Source: Allobosea sp. UNC402CLCol (GTDB lineage Bacteria > Pseudomonadota > Alphaproteobacteria > Rhizobiales > Beijerinckiaceae). From it: 64,000 bases of DNA. The notes beneath the pieces are model-generated. The model searched no databases and was not told where the DNA came from. It saw only the letters and a program-made list of their open reading frames with translations. Location: contig NZ_JQJJ01000010.1 of assembly GCF_000745475.1 (NCBI RefSeq), positions 62,001 through 126,000 on the forward strand. The letters run 5' to 3'. Position numbers and translations under genes: made by a program. Of the stretch, positions 26,789 through 34,753 are shown one piece after another (the stretch's first letter is position 1; each line of letters opens with the position of its first letter).

Positions 26789-28609
26789 ATGAAGATCGGC
26801 CGCGTCACCGACGACACCCTCGCGCTCTTCGCCCGCGTCTGGCGCGAGCAGATCAGCCGCTACCTGCCGCAGATGGCGATGATCCTGGCGCTGGTCGTGG
26901 TCATCGCGGCGACGACGAGCTTCTATCCGCTGCTGATCAAGGCGGCCTTCGATGCCTTCGCCGATCCGCTGGCCGCCGAATCGACCGGGTTCGTGCGGCG
27001 CATGGAGCGGTTGGTCTCCAAGTCGATCAACTACGATATCGGCGTGATCAACGCCGTCGCGACCGTGGTGGTCATCGTGACCGCGATCAAGGGCTTCTCG
27101 CTGCTCGCTCAGACGGTGATGACCAATACCGTCGTCAGCCGGATCGAGGCGGACATGCAGACGGAGCTCTACGGCCATCTGATCGATGCCGATCTCGCGC
27201 AGCTTCAGAAGGAGAACCCGGCCTCACTGACGCAGCGCTTCACCACCGATTTCACCTTCGTCAAGGAAGCGCTGACGCGCATCGTCAACATCGCCATCCG
27301 CGATGTGGTGACGGCGATCGCGCTGATCGGCGCGCTGTTCTGGATCGACTGGCAGATGACGCTGGTCGTGCTGCTGATCGCGCCCGTGATCGCCCATCCG
27401 ATCGGCCGGATCGGCAAGAAACTCCGGCGCATGGCCAATTCCCAGCAGGAGCAGACGGGCATCATGGCGAGCCTCGTCACCGAAAGCCTGCAGGGCGCGC
27501 GCGTCGCCAAGACCGATTCGCTCGAGCCCTATCTGAAGCAGCGGGCGGCCAGCGCCTTCGAGACGATCCGGGCGCTCAAGATGAAGGCAGCCAATGCGCG
27601 GGGCCGGCTCGATCCGCTGCTGGAGGTCGGGGGCGGCATGGCGGTCGCGGGCGTGCTCGCCGCGATCGGCGTGCGCATCACCTCGGGCTCGTCCACCGTT
27701 GGCGATTTCACCGGCTATGTTTCGGCCCTGTTGCTCGCGGCCCAGCCGATGCGCTCGCTCGGCAATCTCAACGCCATCGTGCAGGAGGCTGGCGCCTCGC
27801 TGAAGCGCTATTACGCGCTGCTCGACGAGAAGCCCCAGATCCTCGACCGGCCGGGCGCGAAGCCGCTGGCGGTCTCCTCCGGCGGCATCGCCTTCCGGCA
27901 TCTGCGCTTCCGCTATCGCGAGGATCAGCGCGCGCTGGAAGGAATCGACCTCGTGGCGCAAGGCGGCAAGACCACGGCGCTGGTCGGGCGTTCGGGCTCC
28001 GGCAAGTCGACGCTGCTCGCGCTGGTGCCGCGCCTCTACGACCCGACCGGGGGGCGTATCGAGATCGACGGGCAGGATCTGCGCGATGTGAGCTTGAAGA
28101 GCCTGCGCCACCAGATCGGCGTCGTCAGCCAGGATGTCGTGCTCTTCGACGATACGGTGCGGGCCAATATCGCCTTCGGACGGCCGGGCGCGAGCGAGGC
28201 CGAGATCGTCGCGGCGGCGCAGGCCGCGGCGGCGCATGACTTCATCACGGCGATGCCGGGCGGCTATGACGCCTCCGTCGGCGAGCGCGGCCACAAGCTC
28301 TCCGGTGGCGAGCGCCAGCGCATCGCGATTGCCCGCGCGATCCTGAAGGACGCGCCGATCCTCCTGCTCGACGAGGCGACGAGCGCGCTCGACACCGAAT
28401 CGGAGCGCCTCGTCCAGCAGGCGCTGGCGCGGCTGATGAAGGGGCGCACGACCCTGGTCATCGCGCATCGGCTCTCGACCATCCGCGAGGCCGACCTGAT
28501 CGTGGTGATGGACGAGGGCAGGATCGTCGAGACCGGCAGCCATGACGCTTTGCTGGCGCGCGACGGCGCCTATGCGCGGCTGCACCGGATGCAGTTCGTC
28601 GAGGGCTAA
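26789..28609 (+). CDS. ABC exporter, fused membrane and ATPase domains (MsbA-like)
   Basis: A 606-residue half-transporter. Residues ~30-320 are a type I exporter membrane domain with six helices (MAMILALVVVIAATTSFYPLLIKAAFDAF is TM1), and ~350-595 the nucleotide-binding domain. Walker A is GRSGSGKST, the signature LSGGERQRIAIARA, Walker B ILLLDEATSALD, and the switch His lies in IAHRLSTI. Homodimers flip lipids or export lipophilic compounds; lipid A is plausible but unproven. ATG 26789 gives the family-typical short N-terminus; in-frame sequence upstream is not conserved. The gene stands alone and is divergent from the aldolase-like gene. Confidence 0.92.
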   Translation: MKIGRVTDDTLALFARVWREQISRYLPQMAMILALVVVIAATTSFYPLLIKAAFDAFADPLAAESTGFVRRMERLVSKSINYDIGVINAVATVVVIVTAIKGFSLLAQTVMTNTVVSRIEADMQTELYGHLIDADLAQLQKENPASLTQRFTTDFTFVKEALTRIVNIAIRDVVTAIALIGALFWIDWQMTLVVLLIAPVIAHPIGRIGKKLRRMANSQQEQTGIMASLVTESLQGARVAKTDSLEPYLKQRAASAFETIRALKMKAANARGRLDPLLEVGGGMAVAGVLAAIGVRITSGSSTVGDFTGYVSALLLAAQPMRSLGNLNAIVQEAGASLKRYYALLDEKPQILDRPGAKPLAVSSGGIAFRHLRFRYREDQRALEGIDLVAQGGKTTALVGRSGSGKSTLLALVPRLYDPTGGRIEIDGQDLRDVSLKSLRHQIGVVSQDVVLFDDTVRANIAFGRPGASEAEIVAAAQAAAAHDFITAMPGGYDASVGERGHKLSGGERQRIAIARAILKDAPILLLDEATSALDTESERLVQQALARLMKGRTTLVIAHRLSTIREADLIVVMDEGRIVETGSHDALLARDGAYARLHRMQFVEG

Positions 28610-28644
28610 GGCTAAAACCTGTTGATGATACGCGGAACCACGGG

Positions 28645-28740
28645 GTCATCCCGGGCTTGACCCGGGATCCATGCCTGAGCACATCCGACAGAGGTTCAGG
28701 CATGGATCCCGGATCTCCGCTTCGCTGCGTCCGGGATGAC
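28645..28740. repeat. Dispersed palindromic repeat, family B copy 2
   Basis: The unit opens GTCATCCCGGGC and closes TCCGGGATGAC. Inside, CCGGGATCCATGCCTGA (28662-28678) and TCAGGCATGGATCCCGG (28696-28712) are a perfect 17-bp inverted repeat with a 17-base loop. It lies between two convergent genes and could stop transcription both ways. Confidence 0.85.
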
Positions 28741-28766
28741 GCCGTTTTGTCCGTGACAGTGCTGCC

Positions 28767-29288
28767 CTACCGGCAGAAATCGGCGCAGCCGGCTTCCCAG
28801 AATGCTTTGCCGGATTCAAGCTCGGGCACCGAAGGCCGCGGCTTGCGGCCGGGCAGGTCGTCAGGGACCGGCTTCACCAGCTCCCACCAGCCATGGGCGC
28901 ATTGCGAGCGGAAGGCCATCTGGTCGGAGATCGAGGTGCCCTCCTTCTCCAGCACGATGTCGAGCGCGGCGCAGGCCTCGCGCAAACGCTCGTCATGGGC
29001 GTCGCTCGGGTCGTTGGCGTAATCGTGGAAGGCCTCGGTGAAGGCTTCCATCTCGCGGGCGATGTGCGGCCAGTCGCTGCGGGCAAGGTTCCAGGCGTCC
29101 ATCCACTCGCGCACCACGGTTTCGACGGCTTCCGCTTTCGGTTTGTGCTTCACCTTGCGGGCGGTGGTCAGCATGTGGCGCATCAGTTCGGCGCGGGCAT
29201 GGGCATGGCGTGCCCGGAGCGCGGTTTCCTGCATCCGCGCGATGGCGTCCGCCGCCTCCTGCTGCAACGCTTCGACGAAATGCGGCAT
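28767..29288 (-). CDS. Hypothetical helical protein at the end of the nucleoside/sugar operon
   Basis: A 173-residue soluble protein with no signal peptide or membrane helix that I do not recognise. It is predominantly helical with many charged residues (ALQQEAADAIARMQETALRARHAHARAEL, REMEAFTEAFHDYANDPSDAHDERLREACAALDIVLEKEG) and ends with a cysteine pair in AGCADFCR. It starts 11 bases after the nucleoside hydrolase and is the last gene of the leftward block, so it is probably co-expressed with it. Nothing in the sequence shows an activity. Confidence 0.6.
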   Translation of the reverse strand: MPHFVEALQQEAADAIARMQETALRARHAHARAELMRHMLTTARKVKHKPKAEAVETVVREWMDAWNLARSDWPHIAREMEAFTEAFHDYANDPSDAHDERLREACAALDIVLEKEGTSISDQMAFRSQCAHGWWELVKPVPDDLPGRKPRPSVPELESGKAFWEAGCADFCR

Positions 29289-29299
29289 GGGGCGATCCT

Positions 29300-30229
29300 T
29301 CAGGGCAGGGTGGCGAGGCGTTCGATCATCCGTTCGAACAGCTCATGGGCCTTCACGGCTGAGACGACATGGGCGTTGGGCGCGCGCTTGAGCCGGCCGT
29401 TCCAGTCGATGGTGGTGCGGCCGCGCAAGGGGCCGTCGCCGGTCTCGACCGCGACGAAACAGTCGCGACCTTCGAAGAGTTCCGGCCAGAGCAGATAGGC
29501 GATGACGCAGGGGTCGTGCATCGGGTGGCCGTCGCTGCCGAGTCCGCCGGGGCGCGGGCGGGTCAGCATGCCCGAGACGGCTTTGCCGGCGGCGTTGCCG
29601 CACGCGCCGATGCGGGCGATCTGGTCGTGGCTGGCGATGGCCTGCAAGGTGACGCCGAGGCCGAACATCACGATCGGCCGGCCGCAGCCGAAGACGATTG
29701 CCGCCGCATGCGGATCGACATGAACGTTGAATTCGGCGGCAGGCGTGATGTTGCCGAGCCCGATGGCGCCGCCCATCAGCACGATGCGCTTCACCTTCGG
29801 CAGGATGTCGGGCGCGAGCCGAAAGGCCAGCGCCAGATTGGTCAGCGGCCCGAGCGGGCAAAGCGTGACGCCATCTTCGGGAGCCGTGCGGCAGAGATCG
29901 ATGATCGCCTGGACGGCATGGCCCGGCGCGGCCTCGCTGGCAGGGGCGGGAAGGTCTGCTCCCGCCAAGCCGTCCGGGCCGCAGACGAATTCGGCGGTTT
30001 CGAGCGGGAAGACGAGCGGTCCCTCGGCGCCGCGATAGACCGGGATGTCGCCGCGCTGGCCAAGGTCGCGGATGCGCAGCGCGTTCGTGGTGGTCTGCGC
30101 CACCGGGACATTGCCGGCGACGGTGGTGATCGCCTTGAGGTCGATCCGGTCGCGGCTGGCGAAAGCGAGCAGCAGGGCAACAGCGTCGTCCTGCCCCGGA
30201 TCGGTGTCGATGATGATCGCTTCGGGCAT
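29300..30229 (-). CDS. Nucleoside hydrolase (IunH family)
   Basis: A 309-residue N-ribohydrolase. The calcium-binding DTDPGQDD (residues 8-15) is the family hallmark; TTVAGNVPVAQTTTNAL, CPLGPLTNLALA, IVLMGGAIGLGNITPAAEFNVHVDPHAA and the C-terminal HDPCVIAYLLWPELF complete the fold. It splits a purine or pyrimidine nucleoside into base and ribose in the cytosol. It starts 4 bases after the sugar-ABC ATPase gene, so transport and cleavage of a nucleoside or nucleoside-like glycoside are probably linked here. The exact base preference cannot be read. Confidence 0.92.
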   Translation of the reverse strand: MPEAIIIDTDPGQDDAVALLLAFASRDRIDLKAITTVAGNVPVAQTTTNALRIRDLGQRGDIPVYRGAEGPLVFPLETAEFVCGPDGLAGADLPAPASEAAPGHAVQAIIDLCRTAPEDGVTLCPLGPLTNLALAFRLAPDILPKVKRIVLMGGAIGLGNITPAAEFNVHVDPHAAAIVFGCGRPIVMFGLGVTLQAIASHDQIARIGACGNAAGKAVSGMLTRPRPGGLGSDGHPMHDPCVIAYLLWPELFEGRDCFVAVETGDGPLRGRTTIDWNGRLKRAPNAHVVSAVKAHELFERMIERLATLP

Positions 30230-30233
30230 TTTG

Positions 30234-30998
30234 TCAGGCCGCCTTGGCGTTGCCGGACATGATCATATGGGCGATGTCGTCGGCGGTGAGGTCGCCGAGC
30301 GGCCGGTCCACATATTTGCGGCCTGCGCCCATGATGACGACGCGATCGGCCAGCGCCACGACGTCACGCATGTTGTGGCTGATCAGGATGACGGTGCGCC
30401 CGTCGGCCTTGAGCTTGCGGATGAGGTCGAGGACGAGGGCGCTTTCCTTGACGCCGAGCGCCGCCGTTGGCTCGTCCATGATGATGATCTCGGCGTTCCA
30501 GCGCAGCGCGCGCGAGATCGCCACCGCCTGGCGCTGGCCGCCCGAGAGCCGCTCCACGGGCCTCGTCATGTCGGTGACGGCGGCCGAGAGCTGCGACAGA
30601 TAGCGGCGCGATTCCGCGATCATCTTCTTCTTGTCGAGCACGCGCAGGAAGGGCAGCAGCACCGGCTTGGTCAGTTCCGAGCCCATGAAGACGTTCTGGG
30701 CGATGGAGAGGCGCGGGGCCAGCGCGAGGTCCTGGTAGATCGTCGCCACGCCATGGCTAAGCGCGTCATGGGGCGAGCCGAAGACGACCGGCTTTCCCCG
30801 CATGCTGACGGTGCCGCTGGTCGCCTCCTCGGCGCCGGAGATCACCTTGATCAGGCTCGACTTGCCGGCGCCATTGTCGCCGCACAGCGCCACGACCTCG
30901 CCCGGGAAGATGTCGAGATCGACCTCGCGCACGGCGACGACGGCGCCGTAGCTCTTGCCGATGCCGCGCAGGGAGAGGAGGGGGGTGGGTTCGGTCAT
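30234..30998 (-). CDS. Sugar-type ABC transporter ATP-binding protein (single domain, FrcA type)
   Basis: A 254-residue ATPase. Walker A is GDNGAGKSS, the signature LSGGQRQAVAISRAL, Walker B IIIMDEPTAALG, and the switch His lies in ISHNM. It has one nucleotide-binding domain, unlike the double RbsA; such short forms are known from fructose importers of alphaproteobacteria. It works with the permease at 32171-33127 and the binding protein at 31183-32127. A 180-base gap with dispersed repeat hairpins separates it from the binding-protein gene. Confidence 0.93.
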   Translation of the reverse strand: MTEPTPLLSLRGIGKSYGAVVAVREVDLDIFPGEVVALCGDNGAGKSSLIKVISGAEEATSGTVSMRGKPVVFGSPHDALSHGVATIYQDLALAPRLSIAQNVFMGSELTKPVLLPFLRVLDKKKMIAESRRYLSQLSAAVTDMTRPVERLSGGQRQAVAISRALRWNAEIIIMDEPTAALGVKESALVLDLIRKLKADGRTVILISHNMRDVVALADRVVIMGAGRKYVDRPLGDLTADDIAHMIMSGNAKAA

Positions 30999-31040
30999 GG
31001 CGTTTAACCAGCTTGCTATGCACCAGCGGCCGGGTGCGGC

Positions 31041-31175
31041 CTGCCCCCTCTCCCCTTGCGGGAGAGGGTTGGGGTGAGGGGTCGCGCGACGCTGCTCGCT
31101 AGCGACTTGATGCAGTGCGCCCCCTCATCCGTCTCGGCTTCGCCGAGCCACCTTCTCCCGCAGGGGGAGAAGGAA
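31041..31175. repeat. Cluster of repeat hairpins inside the operon
   Basis: Three stems are exact: CCCTCTCCC/GGGAGAGGG (31046-31068, loop CTTGC), CTCGGC/GCCGAG (31133-31147) and CCTTCTCCC/GGGAGAAGG (31151-31173). The CCCTCTCCC-type and CCTTCTCCC-type arms are common dispersed repeats in this order. Positioned between the binding-protein and ATPase genes, they could stabilise the upstream message or partly end transcription so that the binding protein is made in excess. Confidence 0.8.
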
Positions 31176-31182
31176 TAGAGCA

Positions 31183-32127
31183 TCACTTCTTCAGGAACTG
31201 CTGGACGTTGTTCTTGTCGACCAGCACGGCGTCCATGAAGAGATAGGGGCCGCTGGCGACGGTCTCCTTCGGCTTCTTCTCGACGACGATGGTCTGGACG
31301 GCATCGACCGCCTTCTTGCCCATCTCCTCGAAGGGCACGGCGACGGTCGCCATGAAGGTCGAGCTGGGGTCGGCGATGCGCTCATAGCTCTCCTGGCCGC
31401 CATCGACCGAGACGAGCGGGATCTGGCCCTTCTTGATCCCCTGGGCCTGCAGCAGGTCGTCGATGATGTAGGCCTGCCCGTCGAAGGAGGCCCAGATGCC
31501 GTTGACCTTGCCCTGGTTCTGCAGGAGCAGCGCCTGCATGCCGGAGCGGACATCGTCGCGCCAGCTCTGGGTGCGGCCCATCGAGAACTTGCCGAGCTCC
31601 TTCACCGCCTGGTTCTCGGAGAGCACGGCGTCGAGGATCTTGCCGCGGATGCGCGAGGCGACGTTGAGGTCGAAGCGCGAGGTCAGGATGTTGCCCTGAT
31701 AACCGAGCTGGCCGAGCAGGTAGAGCGCGGCATCGGCGCCGATCTTGTATTCGTTCGACTGGATGTCGAAGAGCGCATGCGGGCTCGAGCCCGACTGCAC
31801 GGTGATGACCGGGATCTTGGCATCCTTCGCCGCCTTGAACTGGGCGTCGGCCTCGACCGGCTTGCCCATGGCGATGATGATCGCGTCGACCTTTTTGGCG
31901 ATCAGCGCGTCGAACTGCTCGGCGTGCTTGGGCAGCGCGCCTTCCGAGTTCAGCAGCGTGACGTTCCAGCCCTTGGCCTTGGCGGCGGCCGCCGCCGCAT
32001 TGGCGACGCGGGCATGCGTCTCCGACGAGAACTGGAAGCCGATGACGCCGAGCTCGAAGGCGCCGGCGGATTGGCCGAGCGCCAGGAGCGCGGCCGCCGC
32101 GACCAGCATTTTGCGCAAACCGAACAT
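31183..32127 (-). CDS. Periplasmic sugar/nucleoside-binding protein (RbsB-like)
   Basis: A 314-residue type I periplasmic binding protein. MFGLRKMLVAAAALLALGQSAGA is the signal peptide. Then come GVIGFQFSSETHARVANAAAAAAKAKGW, the hinge region with VDAIIIAMGKP, and VSVDGGQESYERIADPSSTFMATVAVPFEEMGKKAVDAV. It delivers a pentose-like or nucleoside ligand to the permease next door. The permease gene precedes it by 43 bases on the same strand. Confidence 0.9.
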   Translation of the reverse strand: MFGLRKMLVAAAALLALGQSAGAFELGVIGFQFSSETHARVANAAAAAAKAKGWNVTLLNSEGALPKHAEQFDALIAKKVDAIIIAMGKPVEADAQFKAAKDAKIPVITVQSGSSPHALFDIQSNEYKIGADAALYLLGQLGYQGNILTSRFDLNVASRIRGKILDAVLSENQAVKELGKFSMGRTQSWRDDVRSGMQALLLQNQGKVNGIWASFDGQAYIIDDLLQAQGIKKGQIPLVSVDGGQESYERIADPSSTFMATVAVPFEEMGKKAVDAVQTIVVEKKPKETVASGPYLFMDAVLVDKNNVQQFLKK

Positions 32128-32170
32128 GTGAACTCCCCTCTTCTGTTTCTTTGAGCGCAGACTCTGGATC

Positions 32171-33127
32171 TCAGACCTTGAACGCCACCTTCCGGATCGC
32201 GCTGGCCGAGAAGGCGACGGAGCCGATCATGATCGCGCCGAGCATGATGTCCTGAACGTAATAGGCGGCGCCGAGCAGCACCAAGCCATTGCCGAGCACC
32301 TTGAGCACCAGCGCCGCGAAGACCGTGCCGGGCACGTTGGGCTTGCCGGGCTCGAACATGGTCATGCCGAGCAGCACGGCGGCGATGGCATAGAGCAGGT
32401 AGTCGCCCGCCATGTTCGGCGCGGCCGAGGACAGGTTGGCGGCGAGCAGCACCGCCATGATGCCGGCGAAGACGCCTGCGAGCAGCAGGCCGATGCGCTT
32501 CATCCGCGCGGTGGCGATGCCGGCGAGACGGGCCGCCTCATCCGCCTCGCCGGTCGCGACCATATGGGCGCCGGTGCGGGTCCATTTGACCAGCCCCCAG
32601 GCGAAGAGCGTGGCGCCGGCCAGCCAGAGCACGAGATTGGGAATACCGAAGCTGGAGCCGCGCGCCAGCCCGGTGAACTGGGTCGGCCAGCGGCCGGTGA
32701 AGGCGACGCCCTGCGTGATCATGAAGGCGCAGCCGCGCGCGATGGCGCCGGTGCTCAGCGTCATGATCAGGGAGGGGATGCGCAGCCGCGTCACCCCGAA
32801 GCCGTTGAGCGTCCCGAAGACCACGCCGACGGCCAGCGCCGCCGCGACCGCCGCCGCCGGTGGATACTGGAGCTTGATCAGCCAGCCGCAGACCACGGCC
32901 GCGAGGCTCGCGACCTCGGCGACGGAGAGATCGAGCTCAGCCACGATGAAGGCAAGCGTGAAACCCAGCGCCAGGATGGCGAGGAAGCTCGTATCCTTCA
33001 GCACGTTGATGATGTTCGTCGCCGTGGCGAAATTCGGCGCGAAGATCAGGAAGAACAGGATCAGCGCCAGCCCGGCGAGCGCCGTGCCGTAGCGGCCGAT
33101 CAATTCGCGCAGGTGGACGCCGCCCAT
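32171..33127 (-). CDS. Sugar-type ABC transporter permease
   Basis: A 318-residue inner-membrane protein of the RbsC/BPD_transp_2 family with about nine helices. FAPNFATATNIINVLKDTSFLAILALGFTLAFIVAELDLSVAEVASLA is the family-typical N-terminal part (usually GIDLSVG; here ELDLSVA), and AVLLGMTMFEPGKPNVPGTVFAALVL is the C-terminal one. I start at ATG 33127 (MGGVHLREL) with GGGAG upstream; the longer open frame upstream overlaps the SDR gene in another frame. It probably forms a homodimer. Confidence 0.92.
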   Translation of the reverse strand: MGGVHLRELIGRYGTALAGLALILFFLIFAPNFATATNIINVLKDTSFLAILALGFTLAFIVAELDLSVAEVASLAAVVCGWLIKLQYPPAAAVAAALAVGVVFGTLNGFGVTRLRIPSLIMTLSTGAIARGCAFMITQGVAFTGRWPTQFTGLARGSSFGIPNLVLWLAGATLFAWGLVKWTRTGAHMVATGEADEAARLAGIATARMKRIGLLLAGVFAGIMAVLLAANLSSAAPNMAGDYLLYAIAAVLLGMTMFEPGKPNVPGTVFAALVLKVLGNGLVLLGAAYYVQDIMLGAIMIGSVAFSASAIRKVAFKV

Positions 33128-33132
33128 CCGGT

Positions 33133-33927
33133 TCAGGCTCCCTTCGCGATGGTCGAGATCGGCGACAGGATCTCGATGCCGCCGGTGATCGGGATCAGCG
33201 CGCCGGTGACGAAGGCGGCGCCGTCCGAAAGCAGGAAAGCGATCACGTTGGCGACATCCTCGGGCCGTCCCAGTCTTCCCAGCGGCGTCCGCTGCGCCGC
33301 GCCCTCGACCAGCGCGTTGAACTGCTGAGCGAATCCGTTGCGCACCATTGGCGTATCGATGATGCCCGGCGCAACCGCATTCACGCGGATTCCATGCGGC
33401 CCGAGCTGCTGGGCCATGCCGTAGGTGAGGGTCGCGACGCCGCCCTTGGCCGAGCCATAGGCGAGATTGGCGCCGCCATTGCTGTGGGCGATCGAGGAGA
33501 TGTGGACGATCGAGCCGCCCTCGCTTTGGTCGATCATCTGGCGGGCGGCGGCTTTCGAGATGCGGAAGACGGCCGAAAGGTTGATGTCGACGAGCCTGTC
33601 CCACTCGTCATCCTCCATCTCGACCAGCGGCACGGGGCGCGAAGCGCCGGCGCCGGTCACGAGATGGTCGAGCCGGCCGAAGCGCGTGGCGGCGAGATCG
33701 ATCGCCGCCTGCGCGAAGTCGCGCTCGCGGACATCGCCGGCCAGCGTTTGCGCTTCGCCGCCTGCGGCCGTGATGTCGGCGGAGAGCGCATCGAGCCCGG
33801 CCTGATCGAGCCCGCAGAGCAGGAGGCGGTGGCCGGCAGCTGCGAGCGTCGTGGCGAGGACCGAGCCGATGCCGCCGGAGGCGCCGGTGATGAGCGTGAC
33901 GGGCTTGGTCGTGGCGGGCCTGGTCAT
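33133..33927 (-). CDS. SDR family oxidoreductase
   Basis: A 264-residue classical short-chain dehydrogenase. TLITGASGGIGSVLA binds the nucleotide, IVHISSIAHSNGGANLAYGSAKGGVATLT holds the Ser, Tyr and Lys of the catalytic set (YxxxK as YGSAK), and GIRVNAVAPGIIDTP closes the site. The ATG at 33927 sits one base after the stop of the BtpA-like gene. In this block it probably oxidises or reduces a sugar or sugar acid derived from the imported compound; the substrate is not known. Confidence 0.9.
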   Translation of the reverse strand: MTRPATTKPVTLITGASGGIGSVLATTLAAAGHRLLLCGLDQAGLDALSADITAAGGEAQTLAGDVRERDFAQAAIDLAATRFGRLDHLVTGAGASRPVPLVEMEDDEWDRLVDINLSAVFRISKAAARQMIDQSEGGSIVHISSIAHSNGGANLAYGSAKGGVATLTYGMAQQLGPHGIRVNAVAPGIIDTPMVRNGFAQQFNALVEGAAQRTPLGRLGRPEDVANVIAFLLSDGAAFVTGALIPITGGIEILSPISTIAKGA

Positions 33928-33928
33928 C

Positions 33929-34741
33929 TCAGGCCGCCTTGCGGGCTTCATAGGCGCGCACCAGGGCGTGGGCGCGCTTCGGGTCGACCGGATTCAGAGT
34001 CTGGCGGTCTTTCTTGATCGAGGTGCCGATGATGAAGATGTCGGCGACCTCCGAGAGCCGGGCGATATTCTCCTCGGCGACGCCGGTACCGACCGCGACG
34101 GGGGTATCCGGGACCTGCTTCGCAACCCGCTCGATCACCGAGATGTCCGCCTCCTTGCCGGCGGCCGGGCCGCCGACGCAGACGACATCCGCGAGCCCGA
34201 TGAAGACCGCGCCCGAGGCATGCTGCTCGACGGGGCGCGTGTCGAGATTGATCGAGAAGCCCGGCGTGACGTTGCAGATGATGCGGATGTTCTCCGCGCC
34301 GAGATTGGCGCGCAGGCGCAAGGCGCGGGCGCCGTCCGGCGTCATCATGCCGATATCGCCGGCGAGCAGCCCGGTCAGGAAGGCGCGCACGAAGCGCCCG
34401 CCCGTGGCATGGGCGACGGCGATGGAGGCGGGCGGGTCGATCAGCATGTTGACGCCGTGCGGCAGCTTCGTCTGCGCCTGGCATTCGGCGATCACCTCGG
34501 TCATCGCCGCGACGACCTCGACCGGCATGTTGGCCTCATAGGGCATGTCGGATTCATTGGTGTAGAGCAAAGCGTGGAAGCCGGCCTCCTCCAGGATCCG
34601 GGCCTCTTCCTTCGCCTGCTTGACGATCTTCCGCATGCCGCCGCTGCGGTCGTAGAGCGGCGTGCCGGGCAGGGCGAGCGTATGGACGCAGCCGACCAGC
34701 AGATGGTCGCGGCCATATTCGGTCTGGACGAGGGTCTTCAT
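33929..34741 (-). CDS. BtpA/SgcQ family TIM-barrel protein
   Basis: A 270-residue protein with the BtpA-family pattern: LLVGCVHTLALPGTPLYD, EEAGFHALLYTNESDMPY, LPHGVNMLIDPPASIAVAHATGGRFVRAFLTGLLAGDIGMMTPDGARAL, and ADIFIIGTSIKKDRQTLNPVDP. The family includes the E. coli SgcQ protein of a cryptic sugar cluster; no reaction is firmly known. Its place between FGGY kinase and SDR genes, with spacing of 12 bases or less to each neighbour, makes it a likely step acting on the phosphorylated or oxidised sugar. Confidence 0.88.
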   Translation of the reverse strand: MKTLVQTEYGRDHLLVGCVHTLALPGTPLYDRSGGMRKIVKQAKEEARILEEAGFHALLYTNESDMPYEANMPVEVVAAMTEVIAECQAQTKLPHGVNMLIDPPASIAVAHATGGRFVRAFLTGLLAGDIGMMTPDGARALRLRANLGAENIRIICNVTPGFSINLDTRPVEQHASGAVFIGLADVVCVGGPAAGKEADISVIERVAKQVPDTPVAVGTGVAEENIARLSEVADIFIIGTSIKKDRQTLNPVDPKRAHALVRAYEARKAA

Positions 34742-34753
34742 GGCGTCGGGTCC

